Positions 1 to 8,540 are shown, counted from the stretch's first letter. The stretch is 64,000 bases of DNA from an uncultured Aquimarina sp. (GCA_947498455.1 CANMKK010000010.1:1-64000); one strand, 5' to 3'. The notes: generated by a model not told the origin, from the sequence alone. Translations and numbers: made by a program.

Positions 1-184
1 CTAAAATCATATAGTCAAAAGTTTACACTCAATACATCTTTACTTTTACATTTTAAACTTATCATTTTACGGTTTTATATTTCTTAAATACTAAATTTTA
101 AATCTAAAATCATATAGTCAAAAGTTTACACTCAATACATCTTTACTTTTACATTTTAAACTTATCATTTTACGGTTTTACATT
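1..184. repeat. 103-bp tandem A+T-rich repeat, 3' side of paa cluster
   Basis: The block starting at position 1 recurs almost perfectly from position 104 (period 103 bp). Each unit contains TAGTCAAAAGTTTACACTCA, ACTTTTACATTTTAAA and a CGGTTTTA tail. The same unit, diverged, fills gaps at 1314-1513, 5249-5559 and 7612-7706. The left edge is cut by the window. It carries no ORF of its own. It ends at the stop codon of the four-helix-bundle gene at 185. Confidence 0.85.
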
Positions 185-547
185 TTATTTAGTTGTTGTT
201 GTTTTTACACTGCTAGTAAAAATTGCAACTAATTCTTTACACTCTTGAATAATCTCATTAAATTCATCTAAATCACTAATTAATCTAGCTTCTTTTAACA
301 CTTGCAAATTAACTTGAGATTCTCTCAACTCTTTAAGACATATTTTCATTTTGTGAATAAAATCCCTCCTTGATTCCGCAGCTTGTGCCTCTCCATAATT
401 TAAAGCTGAAGAAGTTGAAGAACGAATCAATTGTTTTGTCAAATGCTCTGAAGCAAAACCTTTATTCAACCCATTTATATTAAGGATTATACTTGCTGAA
501 AATTTCACAAGTCTTTCTTGCAAATCATATTTTTGACTTGTTCCCAT
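185..547 (-). CDS. Four-helix-bundle protein (23S rRNA intervening sequence family), copy 1
   Basis: The 120-aa product matches the small all-helical four-helix-bundle family (TIGR02436 type, first known from 23S rRNA intervening sequences and structurally related to the Avd protein of diversity-generating retroelements). The diagnostic segment is the central Q-L-x-R-S-S-x-S-x-x-x-N-Y-G-E-A stretch at residues 39-54, followed by a long second helix pair. The biochemical function of the family is not known. The gene starts one base after the stop of the upstream crotonase gene, so it is probably co-transcribed with the paa operon. It is flanked downstream by the 103-bp repeat. A second, divergent member sits at 5982-6365. 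No reverse transcriptase is nearby, so a retroelement role is unlikely. Confidence 0.85.
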   Translation of the reverse strand: MGTSQKYDLQERLVKFSASIILNINGLNKGFASEHLTKQLIRSSTSSALNYGEAQAAESRRDFIHKMKICLKELRESQVNLQVLKEARLISDLDEFNEIIQECKELVAIFTSSVKTTTTK

Positions 548-548
548 T

Positions 549-1313
549 TCACTTAAACCGCTTCAAAGTTTCTTTAGTAAAATCGCTTAACACTAATCTA
601 CCACTAATTACTGCTCTTTCTGCTAATAGGGTATCCCAATGTTCTGTCCCTTCCCAAAAAGCTTTTTTCATATCCTTCATAGCTTCTGGATTATAGGTAC
701 ATAAATGTTCTGCAAATGCTTTTACTTCTGTATCCAGCGTTTCAGCATCTTCAAAAACTTTGGTGAACAACCCTTTATCTCTTGCCCATTCTGCTTCATA
801 AAATGAGTTAGCATCAATAGCGATTTGAGTCATTGCTGATAATCCAATCTTACGTTCTACCGCAGGTCCCACTACAAATGGCCCTATCCCAACATTTAAT
901 TCGCTTAACTTAATAGAAGCAAATTTTGTAGCCATACAGTAATCTGTTGCTGATGCTACCCCAACTCCTCCTCCGACAGTTTTACCTTGCACTCTTCCTA
1001 TAATGAATTTTGGGCATTTGCGCATTGCATTAATCACATTGGCAAAACCTGAGAAAAACACTTTACCAGTTTCGGCATCATTGATATTGATTAATTCTTT
1101 AAAGCTTGCTCCGGCACAAAAAGTTCTGGCGCCTCCACTTTTTAGAACAATTACTTTTATAGCTGAATTATTACCTGCATCAGTAATTGTCTGAGCTAAT
1201 TTGGCAAGTATATCTCCTGGTAAAGAATTATGCGCAGGGTGAAAAAACTCTATGGTTCCTACTTTGTTTTCTATCGTTATGTTTACGTAAGGTTGTGTCA
1301 ACTTAAATATCAA
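549..1313 (-). CDS. Enoyl-CoA hydratase/isomerase family protein (paa-associated)
   Basis: A crotonase-fold protein of 254 aa. The oxyanion-hole segments are visible as ARTFCAGASF near residue 65 and KTVGGGVGVASATDYCMA near residue 113. Family members hydrate or isomerise CoA-bound enoyl intermediates, and the position as last enzyme gene of the paa cluster suggests the PaaF-like 2,3-dehydroadipyl-CoA hydratase step, although PaaG at 7707-8486 is a different crotonase. The exact substrate cannot be read from sequence. The start is uncertain: the first four residues (M-I-F-K) are encoded by sequence belonging to the A+T-rich repeat that fills the upstream gap, so a TTG codon at the fifth residue may be the ancestral start. 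Confidence 0.85.
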   Translation of the reverse strand: MIFKLTQPYVNITIENKVGTIEFFHPAHNSLPGDILAKLAQTITDAGNNSAIKVIVLKSGGARTFCAGASFKELININDAETGKVFFSGFANVINAMRKCPKFIIGRVQGKTVGGGVGVASATDYCMATKFASIKLSELNVGIGPFVVGPAVERKIGLSAMTQIAIDANSFYEAEWARDKGLFTKVFEDAETLDTEVKAFAEHLCTYNPEAMKDMKKAFWEGTEHWDTLLAERAVISGRLVLSDFTKETLKRFK

Positions 1314-1513
1314 ATTTTAAATGTCAAACTCAAAAGTTAAAAGTAAATCAAAACCTCTTAAAACTTTTATATTTAGAATTTTACATTTTTTGGTTTTACA
1401 TTTCTTAAATACTAAATTTTAAATCTAAAATGATAAAGTCAAAAATTTGAACTCAATATTCCTTCACTTTTACATTTTATATTTCGCATTTTTCAGTTTT
1501 ATATTTCAATTAT
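1314..1513. repeat. 103-bp repeat family, intergenic copies between paaZ and crotonase gene
   Basis: Two diverged units occupy the whole gap, including CGG/TGGTTTTACATTTCTTAAATAC, TAAATTTTAAATCTAAAATG and CACTTTTACATTTTA segments also seen at 1-184 and 5249-5559. The repeat runs directly from the paaZ stop codon to the crotonase start, replacing any ordinary intergenic spacer. Confidence 0.8.
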
Positions 1514-4015
1514 TTAGTCTACTAGCCCAAATTGTGAAAAATGATGATTCAGATGTTTTCTTTCTAACAAGTACCATTCATATTTATTCATTTCTCCAAA
1601 AACGATATTTTTCAAATTCGCTTCAGGGTTTGCTTCAAAATACGCTTTATATGCTTCTCTAGCTTCATTAAATTTAGCAATCGCTATTTCTAAATCTGCG
1701 TGCTTTAAATCTTCTAACTTTCCTTTTTTCAGTAATGGAAAATCTGTGTTTTTAGGAAAAGGATCATAATTGTATAAGCTATTATGAACTTTATCTAAAA
1801 TCTTTTCGGGTGTTGCAATTTCAAAGTCCTGAATTTCTCCAGAGGCAATTTTATAGGTATACTCCAAATGCTCTATCATATGTTGCGGCGTCATAATTCC
1901 CCATTTTGGTTTCGTATCCGCTGTTAACCTATATAAACATTCCTTAATTTTTCCTTCTGTCATTTCTACCAGTGTAGTTTGCTTTTTTTGTACCATGGTT
2001 AAAATGGTAGCTATTGCTACTAATTCATCTTCTGTATCAAAAACCTCTACAAACCATTTTACAATTCCGCTAGGGTGCTCTGCGCTTGCTACATCCCGAT
2101 CTACTTTTTGCTTACAGGTTAACCTAACATATACGGTATCGTTATGATATATCGGTCTCAAGAATCTACATTCTTCTAACCCATAATTTGCAGAAACGGG
2201 TCCTTTATTAGGGTAAACAAATAATCCTGCTGCTGCTGCGAGAATAAAATATCCGTGCGCAGTACGTTTTTCAAAAATACTTCCGTCTAGAGAAGTAATA
2301 TCAGTATGTGCATAGAAATGATCCCAGGTCAGATTAGCAAAATTGATAATATCTGTATCAGTAACAGTACGCTTATGAGTTTTTAAAGACATTCCTGGTT
2401 CGATATCTTCCCAGTGATAGGCAAACGGATGCTTTTTTGCTTCTTTATATGCTGCATTTGCCTGATAAATCCCTGTTACTTCTGTAAGAGTTGTTGGGGT
2501 TCCTTGTATGGCACATCTTTGCATATAATGTTTAATTCCTCGCATTCCACCCATTTCTTCTCCTCCTCCTGCTCTTCCAGGCCCTCCATGAGTTAGTAAG
2601 GGTAGTGGTGATCCATGACCTGTACTTTGTTTTGCGTTTTCTCGATTACCTACTAAAATTCTTCCGTGGTGAGAAGCTGCTCCTACTATATATTCTCTTG
2701 CGATTTTGTCATCATACGTAAAAATGGAAGAAACTAACGATCCTTTACCCATCTGAGATAACGTGATCGCATCTTCTAAGGTATCATACGGCATAATGGT
2801 AGATACCGGTCCAAAAGCCTCTATGGTATGTGCTTCGGTATTTTTAAACGGATTATCTTCTCTTAATAAAATCGGGCTTACGAAAGCTCCTTTGACAGCA
2901 TCTGCTCCAATAGTTTCGATTTTATCCAGATCTCCATAAACAATATTGGCTGTTTTAGCTATTTCGGAAACATTATTTCTAAAACTTTCTACCTGTTGCT
3001 TACTGGCCAAAGCTCCCATTCGTACTTCTTTGAGTCTTGGGTCACCTATGGTTATTTTATCTAACTGTTGGCCTAATGCTATTTGCACATCTTCAACTAA
3101 TCCAGATGGTACGATAATCCTACGAATCGCTGTACATTTTTGACCTGATTTTACGGTCATTTCCTTTCGAACTTCTTTAATAAATAAGTCAAACTCAGGA
3201 GTGCCGGGAACTGCATCTTCTCCTAATATCGATGCATTCAGAGAATCTGCTTCCATCGTAAATGGTACAGACTCTTCAATTAACCTTGGATGCGCTTTTA
3301 GCATTCTTCCTGTACGCGCCGATCCCGTGAATGTTACTACATCCTGAGACTCTACAGTATCCAGAATATTTTTAGTCATACCACTTAGTAATTGTAATGC
3401 GCCTCCTGGTAGCATTCCTGAATCTACAATCACTCGCACTACTGCTTCTGTTAAATATGCCGTTTGGGGTGCTGGTAATACTACTGCTGGTACTCCCGCC
3501 ATCCAATTCACAGCACATTTCTCAAGCATCCCCCATATTGGAAAATTAAAAGCATTAATATGTACAGCTACTCCTCGTTTGGGAACAAGAATGTGGTGCG
3601 CCATAAATCTACCTCCTCGAGAAAGATCTATTGGATCTCCTTCTACGTGATAGGATTGATTAGGAAATAATTTACGCAATGATGCATTTGCAAAAAGATT
3701 TCCAAAACCTCCTTCGATATCTATCCAGCTATCTATGCGGGTTGCACCGGTGCGATAACTTAAGTCATAGAACTCTTCTTTTCTTTTAGTAAGGTACAAT
3801 GCTAATTTTTTAAGCATATTACCCCGTTCCTGGAAAGTCATCTTTCTAAGAATTTCTCCTCCTTTGATTCTACCGTATTGCAGTGCTTTAGGAATATCTA
3901 ATCCCTCTGTAGTTGCTTCTCCAATCACTTCTCCAGTTACGGCATCATGCATAATGATTCCATTTCCTGAACCAGTAGCCCATTTACCGTTGATATAACT
4001 TTCTAATATTTTCAT
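1514..4015 (-). CDS. paaZ: Bifunctional aldehyde dehydrogenase/enoyl-CoA hydratase PaaZ with C-terminal DinB-like extension
   Basis: An 833-aa ring-opening enzyme of aerobic phenylacetyl-CoA breakdown: a MaoC-type hydratase opens oxepin-CoA and an aldehyde dehydrogenase oxidises the semialdehyde to 3-oxo-5,6-dehydrosuberyl-CoA. Residues 1-510 are the dehydrogenase, with E255 in FTMEADS and nucleophile C294 in SGQKCTAIRR. Residues 530-675 are the MaoC hydratase with the catalytic pair D565 and H570 in WDHFYAHTD. The E. coli protein has about 680 residues; this one carries about 150 more. The extra part (residues 685-833) has TPQHMIEHLEY and LNHHFSQFG histidine motifs that look like a DUF1569/DinB-type four-helix domain. 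The gene is 21 bp downstream of the thiolase gene and clearly in the same operon. Confidence 0.96.
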   Translation of the reverse strand: MKILESYINGKWATGSGNGIIMHDAVTGEVIGEATTEGLDIPKALQYGRIKGGEILRKMTFQERGNMLKKLALYLTKRKEEFYDLSYRTGATRIDSWIDIEGGFGNLFANASLRKLFPNQSYHVEGDPIDLSRGGRFMAHHILVPKRGVAVHINAFNFPIWGMLEKCAVNWMAGVPAVVLPAPQTAYLTEAVVRVIVDSGMLPGGALQLLSGMTKNILDTVESQDVVTFTGSARTGRMLKAHPRLIEESVPFTMEADSLNASILGEDAVPGTPEFDLFIKEVRKEMTVKSGQKCTAIRRIIVPSGLVEDVQIALGQQLDKITIGDPRLKEVRMGALASKQQVESFRNNVSEIAKTANIVYGDLDKIETIGADAVKGAFVSPILLREDNPFKNTEAHTIEAFGPVSTIMPYDTLEDAITLSQMGKGSLVSSIFTYDDKIAREYIVGAASHHGRILVGNRENAKQSTGHGSPLPLLTHGGPGRAGGGEEMGGMRGIKHYMQRCAIQGTPTTLTEVTGIYQANAAYKEAKKHPFAYHWEDIEPGMSLKTHKRTVTDTDIINFANLTWDHFYAHTDITSLDGSIFEKRTAHGYFILAAAAGLFVYPNKGPVSANYGLEECRFLRPIYHNDTVYVRLTCKQKVDRDVASAEHPSGIVKWFVEVFDTEDELVAIATILTMVQKKQTTLVEMTEGKIKECLYRLTADTKPKWGIMTPQHMIEHLEYTYKIASGEIQDFEIATPEKILDKVHNSLYNYDPFPKNTDFPLLKKGKLEDLKHADLEIAIAKFNEAREAYKAYFEANPEANLKNIVFGEMNKYEWYLLERKHLNHHFSQFGLVD

Positions 4016-4036
4016 TGTAAGAATATTTAGTATTCT

Positions 4037-5248
4037 TTATAGATTCACATTTTCAATCACCGCAGCGTATCCTTGTCCTACACCAATACACATAGTAATC
4101 AATGCATATCGTTTATTTTGTTCTTGTAATTCTAACGCAGCAGAATATGCAATTCTAGCTCCGGTAACTCCAAGTGGATGTCCTATAGCTATGGAACCTC
4201 CATTAGGGTTGATTCTAGGGTCATTGTCCTCCAATCCCCATTCTCTAATGCAAGCCAGTGCTTGTGATGCAAAGGCTTCATTTAATTCTATCACATCAAC
4301 ATCATTCATAGTAATCCCTGCTTTTTCTAATGCTTTGTTAGATGCCTGAACCGGGCCTATACCCATGATTCTTGGCTCTACTCCCACTACTGCGGAACTT
4401 ACAATTCTTGCTAATGGTTTAAGATTATATTTCTTAACTGCATCTTCTGATGCTATAATTGTTGCTGCTGCTCCATCGTTTAACCCTGATGAGTTCCCTG
4501 CAGTTACACTTCCATCTTTTTTGAAAGCAGGTCTTAATTTTCCTAATATTTCTTTAGAGGTAGTTGGTTTAATAAACTCATCATTGGAAAACAGAATCGG
4601 GTCTTTTTTTCTTTGTGGAATTTCTACGGTTGTTATTTCTTTAGCCAACCTTCCAGATTGTTGTGCCTTGGTAGCTTTCATCTGACTCCAATAAGCAAAC
4701 GCATCTTGATCTTCTCGAGAAATATTATATTTTTCTACTAAGTTCTCTGCTGTATTACCCATTCCATCAGTTCCATACAACTCGTGCATTTTCTTATTCA
4801 CAAAACGCCACCCAAAACTAGAATCATACATTTTGGCATCATTACCAAATGCCGAAGATGGTTTAGCTACTACATAAGGGCCACGTGTCATATTTTCTAC
4901 TCCTCCAGAGATAAACAGATCACCATCTCCTGCTTTTATTGCTCTATTAGCATGTATCATAGCAGATAAACCAGAACTACACAAGCGATTGACAGTTTCT
5001 CCAGGTACTGTAAATGGCAATCCTGCTAACAGCAGAGACATTCTGGCTACATTGCGATTGTCTTCTCCTGCCTGATTTGCACATCCCATAATCACATCAT
5101 CATATGCTTCTTTTGGGATATTTGGATTCTTTTCTACTAATTTTTCTATTACTAAAGCTCCTAAATCATCCGTTCGAACTGCTGATAACGTTCCTTTATA
5201 ACTTCCGATTGGTGTCCTTATTCCATCTATTATGTATGCTTCTTTCAA
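4037..5248 (-). CDS. paaJ: 3-oxoadipyl-CoA/3-oxo-5,6-dehydrosuberyl-CoA thiolase
   Basis: A 403-aa thiolase that releases acetyl-CoA from the C8 and C6 beta-keto intermediates of the paa pathway (PaaJ/PcaF type). All thiolase landmarks are present: acyl-accepting C90 in VNRLCSSGL, H357 in GGSIAIGHPLG and base C387 in MCIGVGQG, with NEAFA near residue 323. Length is normal for the family. The start codon is TTG at 5246-5248. The A+T-rich repeat abuts it directly, and the reading (MKEAYIIDGIRTPIG) is the canonical thiolase N-terminus, so the start is likely right despite the rare codon. It lies between paaI and paaZ in the operon. Confidence 0.95.
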   Translation of the reverse strand: MKEAYIIDGIRTPIGSYKGTLSAVRTDDLGALVIEKLVEKNPNIPKEAYDDVIMGCANQAGEDNRNVARMSLLLAGLPFTVPGETVNRLCSSGLSAMIHANRAIKAGDGDLFISGGVENMTRGPYVVAKPSSAFGNDAKMYDSSFGWRFVNKKMHELYGTDGMGNTAENLVEKYNISREDQDAFAYWSQMKATKAQQSGRLAKEITTVEIPQRKKDPILFSNDEFIKPTTSKEILGKLRPAFKKDGSVTAGNSSGLNDGAAATIIASEDAVKKYNLKPLARIVSSAVVGVEPRIMGIGPVQASNKALEKAGITMNDVDVIELNEAFASQALACIREWGLEDNDPRINPNGGSIAIGHPLGVTGARIAYSAALELQEQNKRYALITMCIGVGQGYAAVIENVNL

Positions 5249-5559
5249 AATTTTAAATTTTAAATGTAAAATGATAAAATCTAAAGTACCTAACTCTTTT
5301 CTAAACCACTTTTATATTTGTTATTTTACATTTTTCGGTTTTACATTTCTTAAATATCAAATTTAAATCTAAAACTATAAAGCCTAAAGTTTGCACTCAG
5401 CATCTCTTCACTTTTACATTTTAAATTCTATATTTTTCGGTTTTACATTTATTAAACATTAAATTTTAAATCTAAAATTATAAAGCCAAAAGTTTGCTCT
5501 CAGTACCTCTTCACTTTTACATTTTAAATTCTATATTTTTCGGTTTTACATTTCAATCT
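5249..5559. repeat. 103-bp repeat family, three units between paaI and paaJ
   Basis: TTTTACATTT motifs recur at 5339, 5441 and 5544, giving a 102-103 bp period. Each unit includes TTAAATCTAAAA, AAAGTTTGC and TCACTTTTACATTTTAAATTC. The last two units are nearly identical. The array fills the whole 311-bp gap from the paaJ start codon to the paaI stop codon and contains no gene. Confidence 0.85.
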
Positions 5560-5985
5560 TTATTCTTCCCAATCTTTACTAGTTCGATACACTACTCCTT
5601 TGAATAATGCTACGATTTGTTCTCCTCGTTTTACCTCGACTATATTAAATCCTATTTTGGTTTTTGTTATATCCGTAACTGCTTCTGCTGTTAAGTAATC
5701 TCCTTCTTCTAGGGCTTCGATATGATTTATGGAAGTTTCTATGGAAACTGCATATTTACCATGTGTGTTGGCAGAAAAACCAAAAGCCGTATCCGCCAAA
5801 CTATACGAAATACCACCGTGCGCCTTGCCCATACTATTCAGCATTTCTTTTCGAACCGTCATCCCCACTTTACATCTTCCTTTCTCTACTTCCAATACTT
5901 CAATTCCTAACCATTGACTGAATGGATCGAGAGAGAGCATTTTTTGAGGTATAAGGTGTGAGGTAATAGGTGTGAGGTTTTTCAT
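5560..5985 (-). CDS. paaI: Hydroxyphenylacetyl-CoA thioesterase PaaI (hotdog fold)
   Basis: A 141-aa hotdog thioesterase. PaaI proteins rescue CoA from dead-end hydroxyphenylacetyl-CoA intermediates. The active-site segment GKAHGGISYSLADTAFGFSANTHG region (residues 53-76) matches PaaI, including the catalytic Asp of the LADTAF motif. The reading from 5985 begins ATGA-overlapped with the four-helix gene stop and encodes 15 residues largely made from a C-C-T-C-A-C-A-C-C-type repeat. A second ATG at 5938-5940 (residue 16, MLSLDPFSQWLG) lies exactly where that repeat ends, so it may be the original or the real start. Neighbours paaH and paaJ fix its place in the phenylacetate operon. Confidence 0.92.
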   Translation of the reverse strand: MKNLTPITSHLIPQKMLSLDPFSQWLGIEVLEVEKGRCKVGMTVRKEMLNSMGKAHGGISYSLADTAFGFSANTHGKYAVSIETSINHIEALEEGDYLTAEAVTDITKTKIGFNIVEVKRGEQIVALFKGVVYRTSKDWEE

Positions 5986-6396
5986 TTGTTATTCTTTATT
6001 CTAGACGAAATTCGGTTTCGTAATGTTGTAATCATTTTAGAAAGTTCTGTTATCATCCTCCTATTTTCTTCATCTTCTTGGAATGTTATATATTTTCTCA
6101 TTCTAGCTTTTGAACTACACGAAATACATTCATGTGCGCTATGCCATGCATTTCCTAAACAATTGTAAAACTGCGGATCAGTCCCTCCAGATCCTTCTGC
6201 GATATTAAGGGCTATAGAATCTGCGGCTCTTTTAAATTGAGAACTAAGTTCAAAACGTTCTTCCTGTGGAAATTTCTTCACTAATTTATTAATGATTTCT
6301 CCAAATTCCATAGCGCTGTCATAAACTGTCAAATTTTCAAACTTAAAACTATATTTAGAATTCATTTTATAAGTTATTTCCTTTTAAACTTTATTT
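5941..6396 (-). mobile_element. Putative insertion unit carrying a four-helix-bundle gene between paaH and paaI
   Basis: The segment between the paaH stop (6397) and paaI residue 16 holds only the four-helix-bundle gene plus a tandem GGTGTGAGGTAATAGGTGTG-type stretch at 5946-5978. Nothing in it belongs to the phenylacetate pathway, while flanking genes are in conserved order. No transposase, clear target duplication or terminal inverted repeats were found, so the mobile nature is an inference from context. Confidence 0.35.
5982..6365 (-). CDS. Four-helix-bundle protein (23S rRNA intervening sequence family), copy 2
   Basis: A 127-aa member of the same family as the gene at 185-547, with the hallmark run FKRAADSIALNIAEGSG at residues 44-60 and the N-terminal FENLTVYDSAMEF helix. 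The family forms small helical oligomers of unknown function. It sits between paaH and paaI with a 4-bp stop/start overlap to the downstream paaI reading, so it could be translationally coupled. Its similarity to copy 1 is only family-level, suggesting independent arrivals rather than a recent duplication. Confidence 0.9.
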   Translation of the reverse strand: MNSKYSFKFENLTVYDSAMEFGEIINKLVKKFPQEERFELSSQFKRAADSIALNIAEGSGGTDPQFYNCLGNAWHSAHECISCSSKARMRKYITFQEDEENRRMITELSKMITTLRNRISSRIKNNK

Positions 6397-7611
6397 CTAA
6401 ACCAAAGAGAAAAATTTCCTTTTCTCTTTTTTCATTTCTCTCAATAACGGACTACATCTATACCTATCTTCATGATATTGGTCATACAATGCATCTAGTT
6501 TATCTACACACCAGTCAATTCCTCTTTCGTCCGCCCAGCTCAATAATCCTTTTGGATAATTTACTCCTTTCGTCATTGCGTTATCTATGTCTTCTGCCGA
6601 AGCTATATTCCAAAACAAGGCGTCTGCTGCTTCATTAATTAGCATTACCAATACTCTATCAAAAATATATTGTTCTAGTTCTTCCTGAGATGATTGATCT
6701 GTGTTTGCTTTTCGACTACGCTGAGGGCTCGTTACATTCTCAGATATTACTTTACCAGTCTTATCATAGTTATAATATCCTTTTCCGGTTTTTCTCCCTA
6801 AATATCCTGCTTCAGACAACCTCTTCTGAGTAAAAGAAGGTCGATATCTCGGATCGTAATAAAATGCCTTAAATACAGTCTCTGTAACTGTATAATTCAC
6901 ATCATTACCAATAAAATCCATCAATTCAAAAGGTCCCATTCTAAAACCTCCTAGCGTTTTTAGACTTGAATCTATAGTAGAGATGTCCGCTACTCCTTCT
7001 TCATAAACCCTTAATGATTCTCCATAAAAAGGCCTTGCCACTCTATTTACAATAAAGCCTGGAGTATCTTTTGCCAATGCCACTACTTTTTTCCAGTCCT
7101 TAATTGTATTTATTACTTCCTGTGTAACCTCAGTAGATGTTTGTATTGCCGGGATTACCTCAACCAGTTTCATTAAAGGTGCAGGGTTAAAAAAGTGTAT
7201 CCCAATGCATCTTTCTGGTTTTTGTAAAGCGGATGCTATAGAAGCAATCGATAACGAGGATGTATTGGAAGCTATTATTGTATTTTCTGATACATAGGAT
7301 TCTAGTTCTGAGAATACTTTTTTCTTAATATCGAGATTTTCTACAATAGCTTCGATTGTTAAATCGGAATCTTTAAGTTCTTTCAGGCTATCTACGTAAG
7401 ATATATTATTCTGAATCCGGGTTTTCTCTATCTCATCAATTCTTTCTTTTTCGATCAATCGAGAGAGAACTTTATCTAACGCTTGTTTACTTCTATCTAA
7501 TGCTTCTTGTTTAGTATCAAATACTTTTACCACACAACCAGAAGTAGCTGCCACTTGAGCAATACCACTTCCCATAGTTCCGGATCCTATTATTCCTACC
7601 TTTTGAATCAT
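6397..7611 (-). CDS. paaH: 3-hydroxyacyl-CoA (3-hydroxyadipyl-CoA) dehydrogenase PaaH
   Basis: A 404-aa NAD-dependent dehydrogenase oxidising 3-hydroxyadipyl-CoA to 3-oxoadipyl-CoA. The N-terminal Rossmann motif is VGIIGSGTMGSGIAQ (residues 5-19). IGIHFFNPAP follows near residue 137 and the first C-terminal domain includes TPGFIVNRVARPF. A second, shorter helical domain (INEAADALFWNIAS onward) completes it; the E. coli enzyme is about 475 aa, so this is a compact version. Between the two, the residues TSPQRSRKA are encoded by a palindromic-repeat fragment (6710-6735) read in frame. The start ATG directly abuts the 103-bp repeat family on its upstream side. Confidence 0.93.
   Translation of the reverse strand: MIQKVGIIGSGTMGSGIAQVAATSGCVVKVFDTKQEALDRSKQALDKVLSRLIEKERIDEIEKTRIQNNISYVDSLKELKDSDLTIEAIVENLDIKKKVFSELESYVSENTIIASNTSSLSIASIASALQKPERCIGIHFFNPAPLMKLVEVIPAIQTSTEVTQEVINTIKDWKKVVALAKDTPGFIVNRVARPFYGESLRVYEEGVADISTIDSSLKTLGGFRMGPFELMDFIGNDVNYTVTETVFKAFYYDPRYRPSFTQKRLSEAGYLGRKTGKGYYNYDKTGKVISENVTSPQRSRKANTDQSSQEELEQYIFDRVLVMLINEAADALFWNIASAEDIDNAMTKGVNYPKGLLSWADERGIDWCVDKLDALYDQYHEDRYRCSPLLREMKKEKRKFFSLV
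6710..6735. repeat. REP-like fragment read in frame inside paaH
   Basis: The stretch TTTTCGACTACGCTGAGGGC resembles the common flavobacterial interspersed element of the TCGACTNCGCTCAG type, a relative of the perfect palindrome arms at 18333-18391. It falls exactly at the linker between the two C-terminal domains of PaaH and adds about nine residues without breaking the frame. The assignment rests on motif resemblance only. Confidence 0.45.
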
Positions 7612-7706
7612 AAATTTTAAATGTAAAATGTAAAATATCTAAGTTTTAATATGTGTACTACTTAACTCTTTTACATTTGATATTTTTCGGGTTTAAATTT
7701 TAAGTT
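7612..7706. repeat. 103-bp repeat family, partial unit between paaG and paaH
   Basis: One decayed unit beginning AAATTTTAAATGTAAAATG directly at the paaH start codon and ending TATTTTTCGGGTTTAAATTT before the paaG stop. The same boundary sequence touches the start codon of paaJ. Confidence 0.7.
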
Positions 7707-8486
7707 TTATTTCCCTTTAAAAACAGGTTTTCTTTTTTCTATAAATGCATTGACTCCTTCTGCATAATCTTCGCTCTCTGCTGATTCTATTTGTAAATCA
7801 GATTCTAACGACAACTGTTGCTCCAGATCATTGGTCAAAGATTGATTCAATAACCTTTTGGTCAATCCTAGTGCTTTTGTTGGCATCTGGGCTACTTTTA
7901 GAGCTAACTTGTTTACTTCTTCTTCAAAAGTATCAATAGGAAAAACTTTATATAACATCCCTAATTGTTCTGCTTCTGCAGCACTCACTTTATCTCCTAA
8001 CATCATTAGAGCAGAAGCTTTTTGAAAACCAATCAATCTGGGTAAAAAGAAAGTCCCCGCACTATCCGGAATCAAACCTATTTTACTAAATGCCTGAATA
8101 AAACTGGCTACTTCTGTAGCTACTACAATATCACAAGCTAACGCTATATTTGCGCCTGCGCCTGCAGCAACTCCATTTACTGCTGCTATAATTGGTTTTT
8201 CTATGGTTCTTATTCTTTGAATTATTGGATTATAATGCTCTTCTAATATTTTCCTAAAACCAGGGTTTAGTTCAGGAGAAGTAACCTCTTTAAGATCTTG
8301 CCCAGCACAAAATGCTTTTCCGTTTCCGGTAATAACAATTGTTCTCACCTCATCATTAGTACTGCAATTGTCTAATGTATCTTGAAGTGATAAAGCCATT
8401 TTTCTATTAAAACTATTAAAGGCTTCTGGTCGGTTCAATGTAATTTTGGCTACATTATTTTCTATTGATAATTCTATTGAATTCAC
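7707..8486 (-). CDS. paaG: 1,2-epoxyphenylacetyl-CoA isomerase PaaG
   Basis: A 259-aa crotonase-fold isomerase that converts ring-1,2-epoxyphenylacetyl-CoA to oxepin-CoA. The oxyanion hole is formed by GNGKAFCAGQDLKEV (near residue 57) and GVAAGAGANIALACD (near residue 105). The acid in IGLIPDSAGTFFLPR (near residue 137) is the PaaG-type catalytic Asp position, which separates it from ordinary hydratases that carry a Glu pair. Length is typical. It lies directly between paaD and paaH, the usual order in the pathway operon. Confidence 0.93.
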   Translation of the reverse strand: MNSIELSIENNVAKITLNRPEAFNSFNRKMALSLQDTLDNCSTNDEVRTIVITGNGKAFCAGQDLKEVTSPELNPGFRKILEEHYNPIIQRIRTIEKPIIAAVNGVAAGAGANIALACDIVVATEVASFIQAFSKIGLIPDSAGTFFLPRLIGFQKASALMMLGDKVSAAEAEQLGMLYKVFPIDTFEEEVNKLALKVAQMPTKALGLTKRLLNQSLTNDLEQQLSLESDLQIESAESEDYAEGVNAFIEKRKPVFKGK

Positions 8487-8540
8487 TTTTTATCACTTTG
8501 TTTTTCATCTTCAAGATTAAAATATTGAAGAAACGTTATC

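Noticed and set aside
1..184. A CRISPR array
   Set aside because: The 103-bp units are full-length near-identical repeats without unique spacers, and no cas gene is nearby.
1..6400. A diversity-generating retroelement suggested by Avd-like four-helix proteins
   Set aside because: No reverse transcriptase, template repeat or variable repeat is present in the window.
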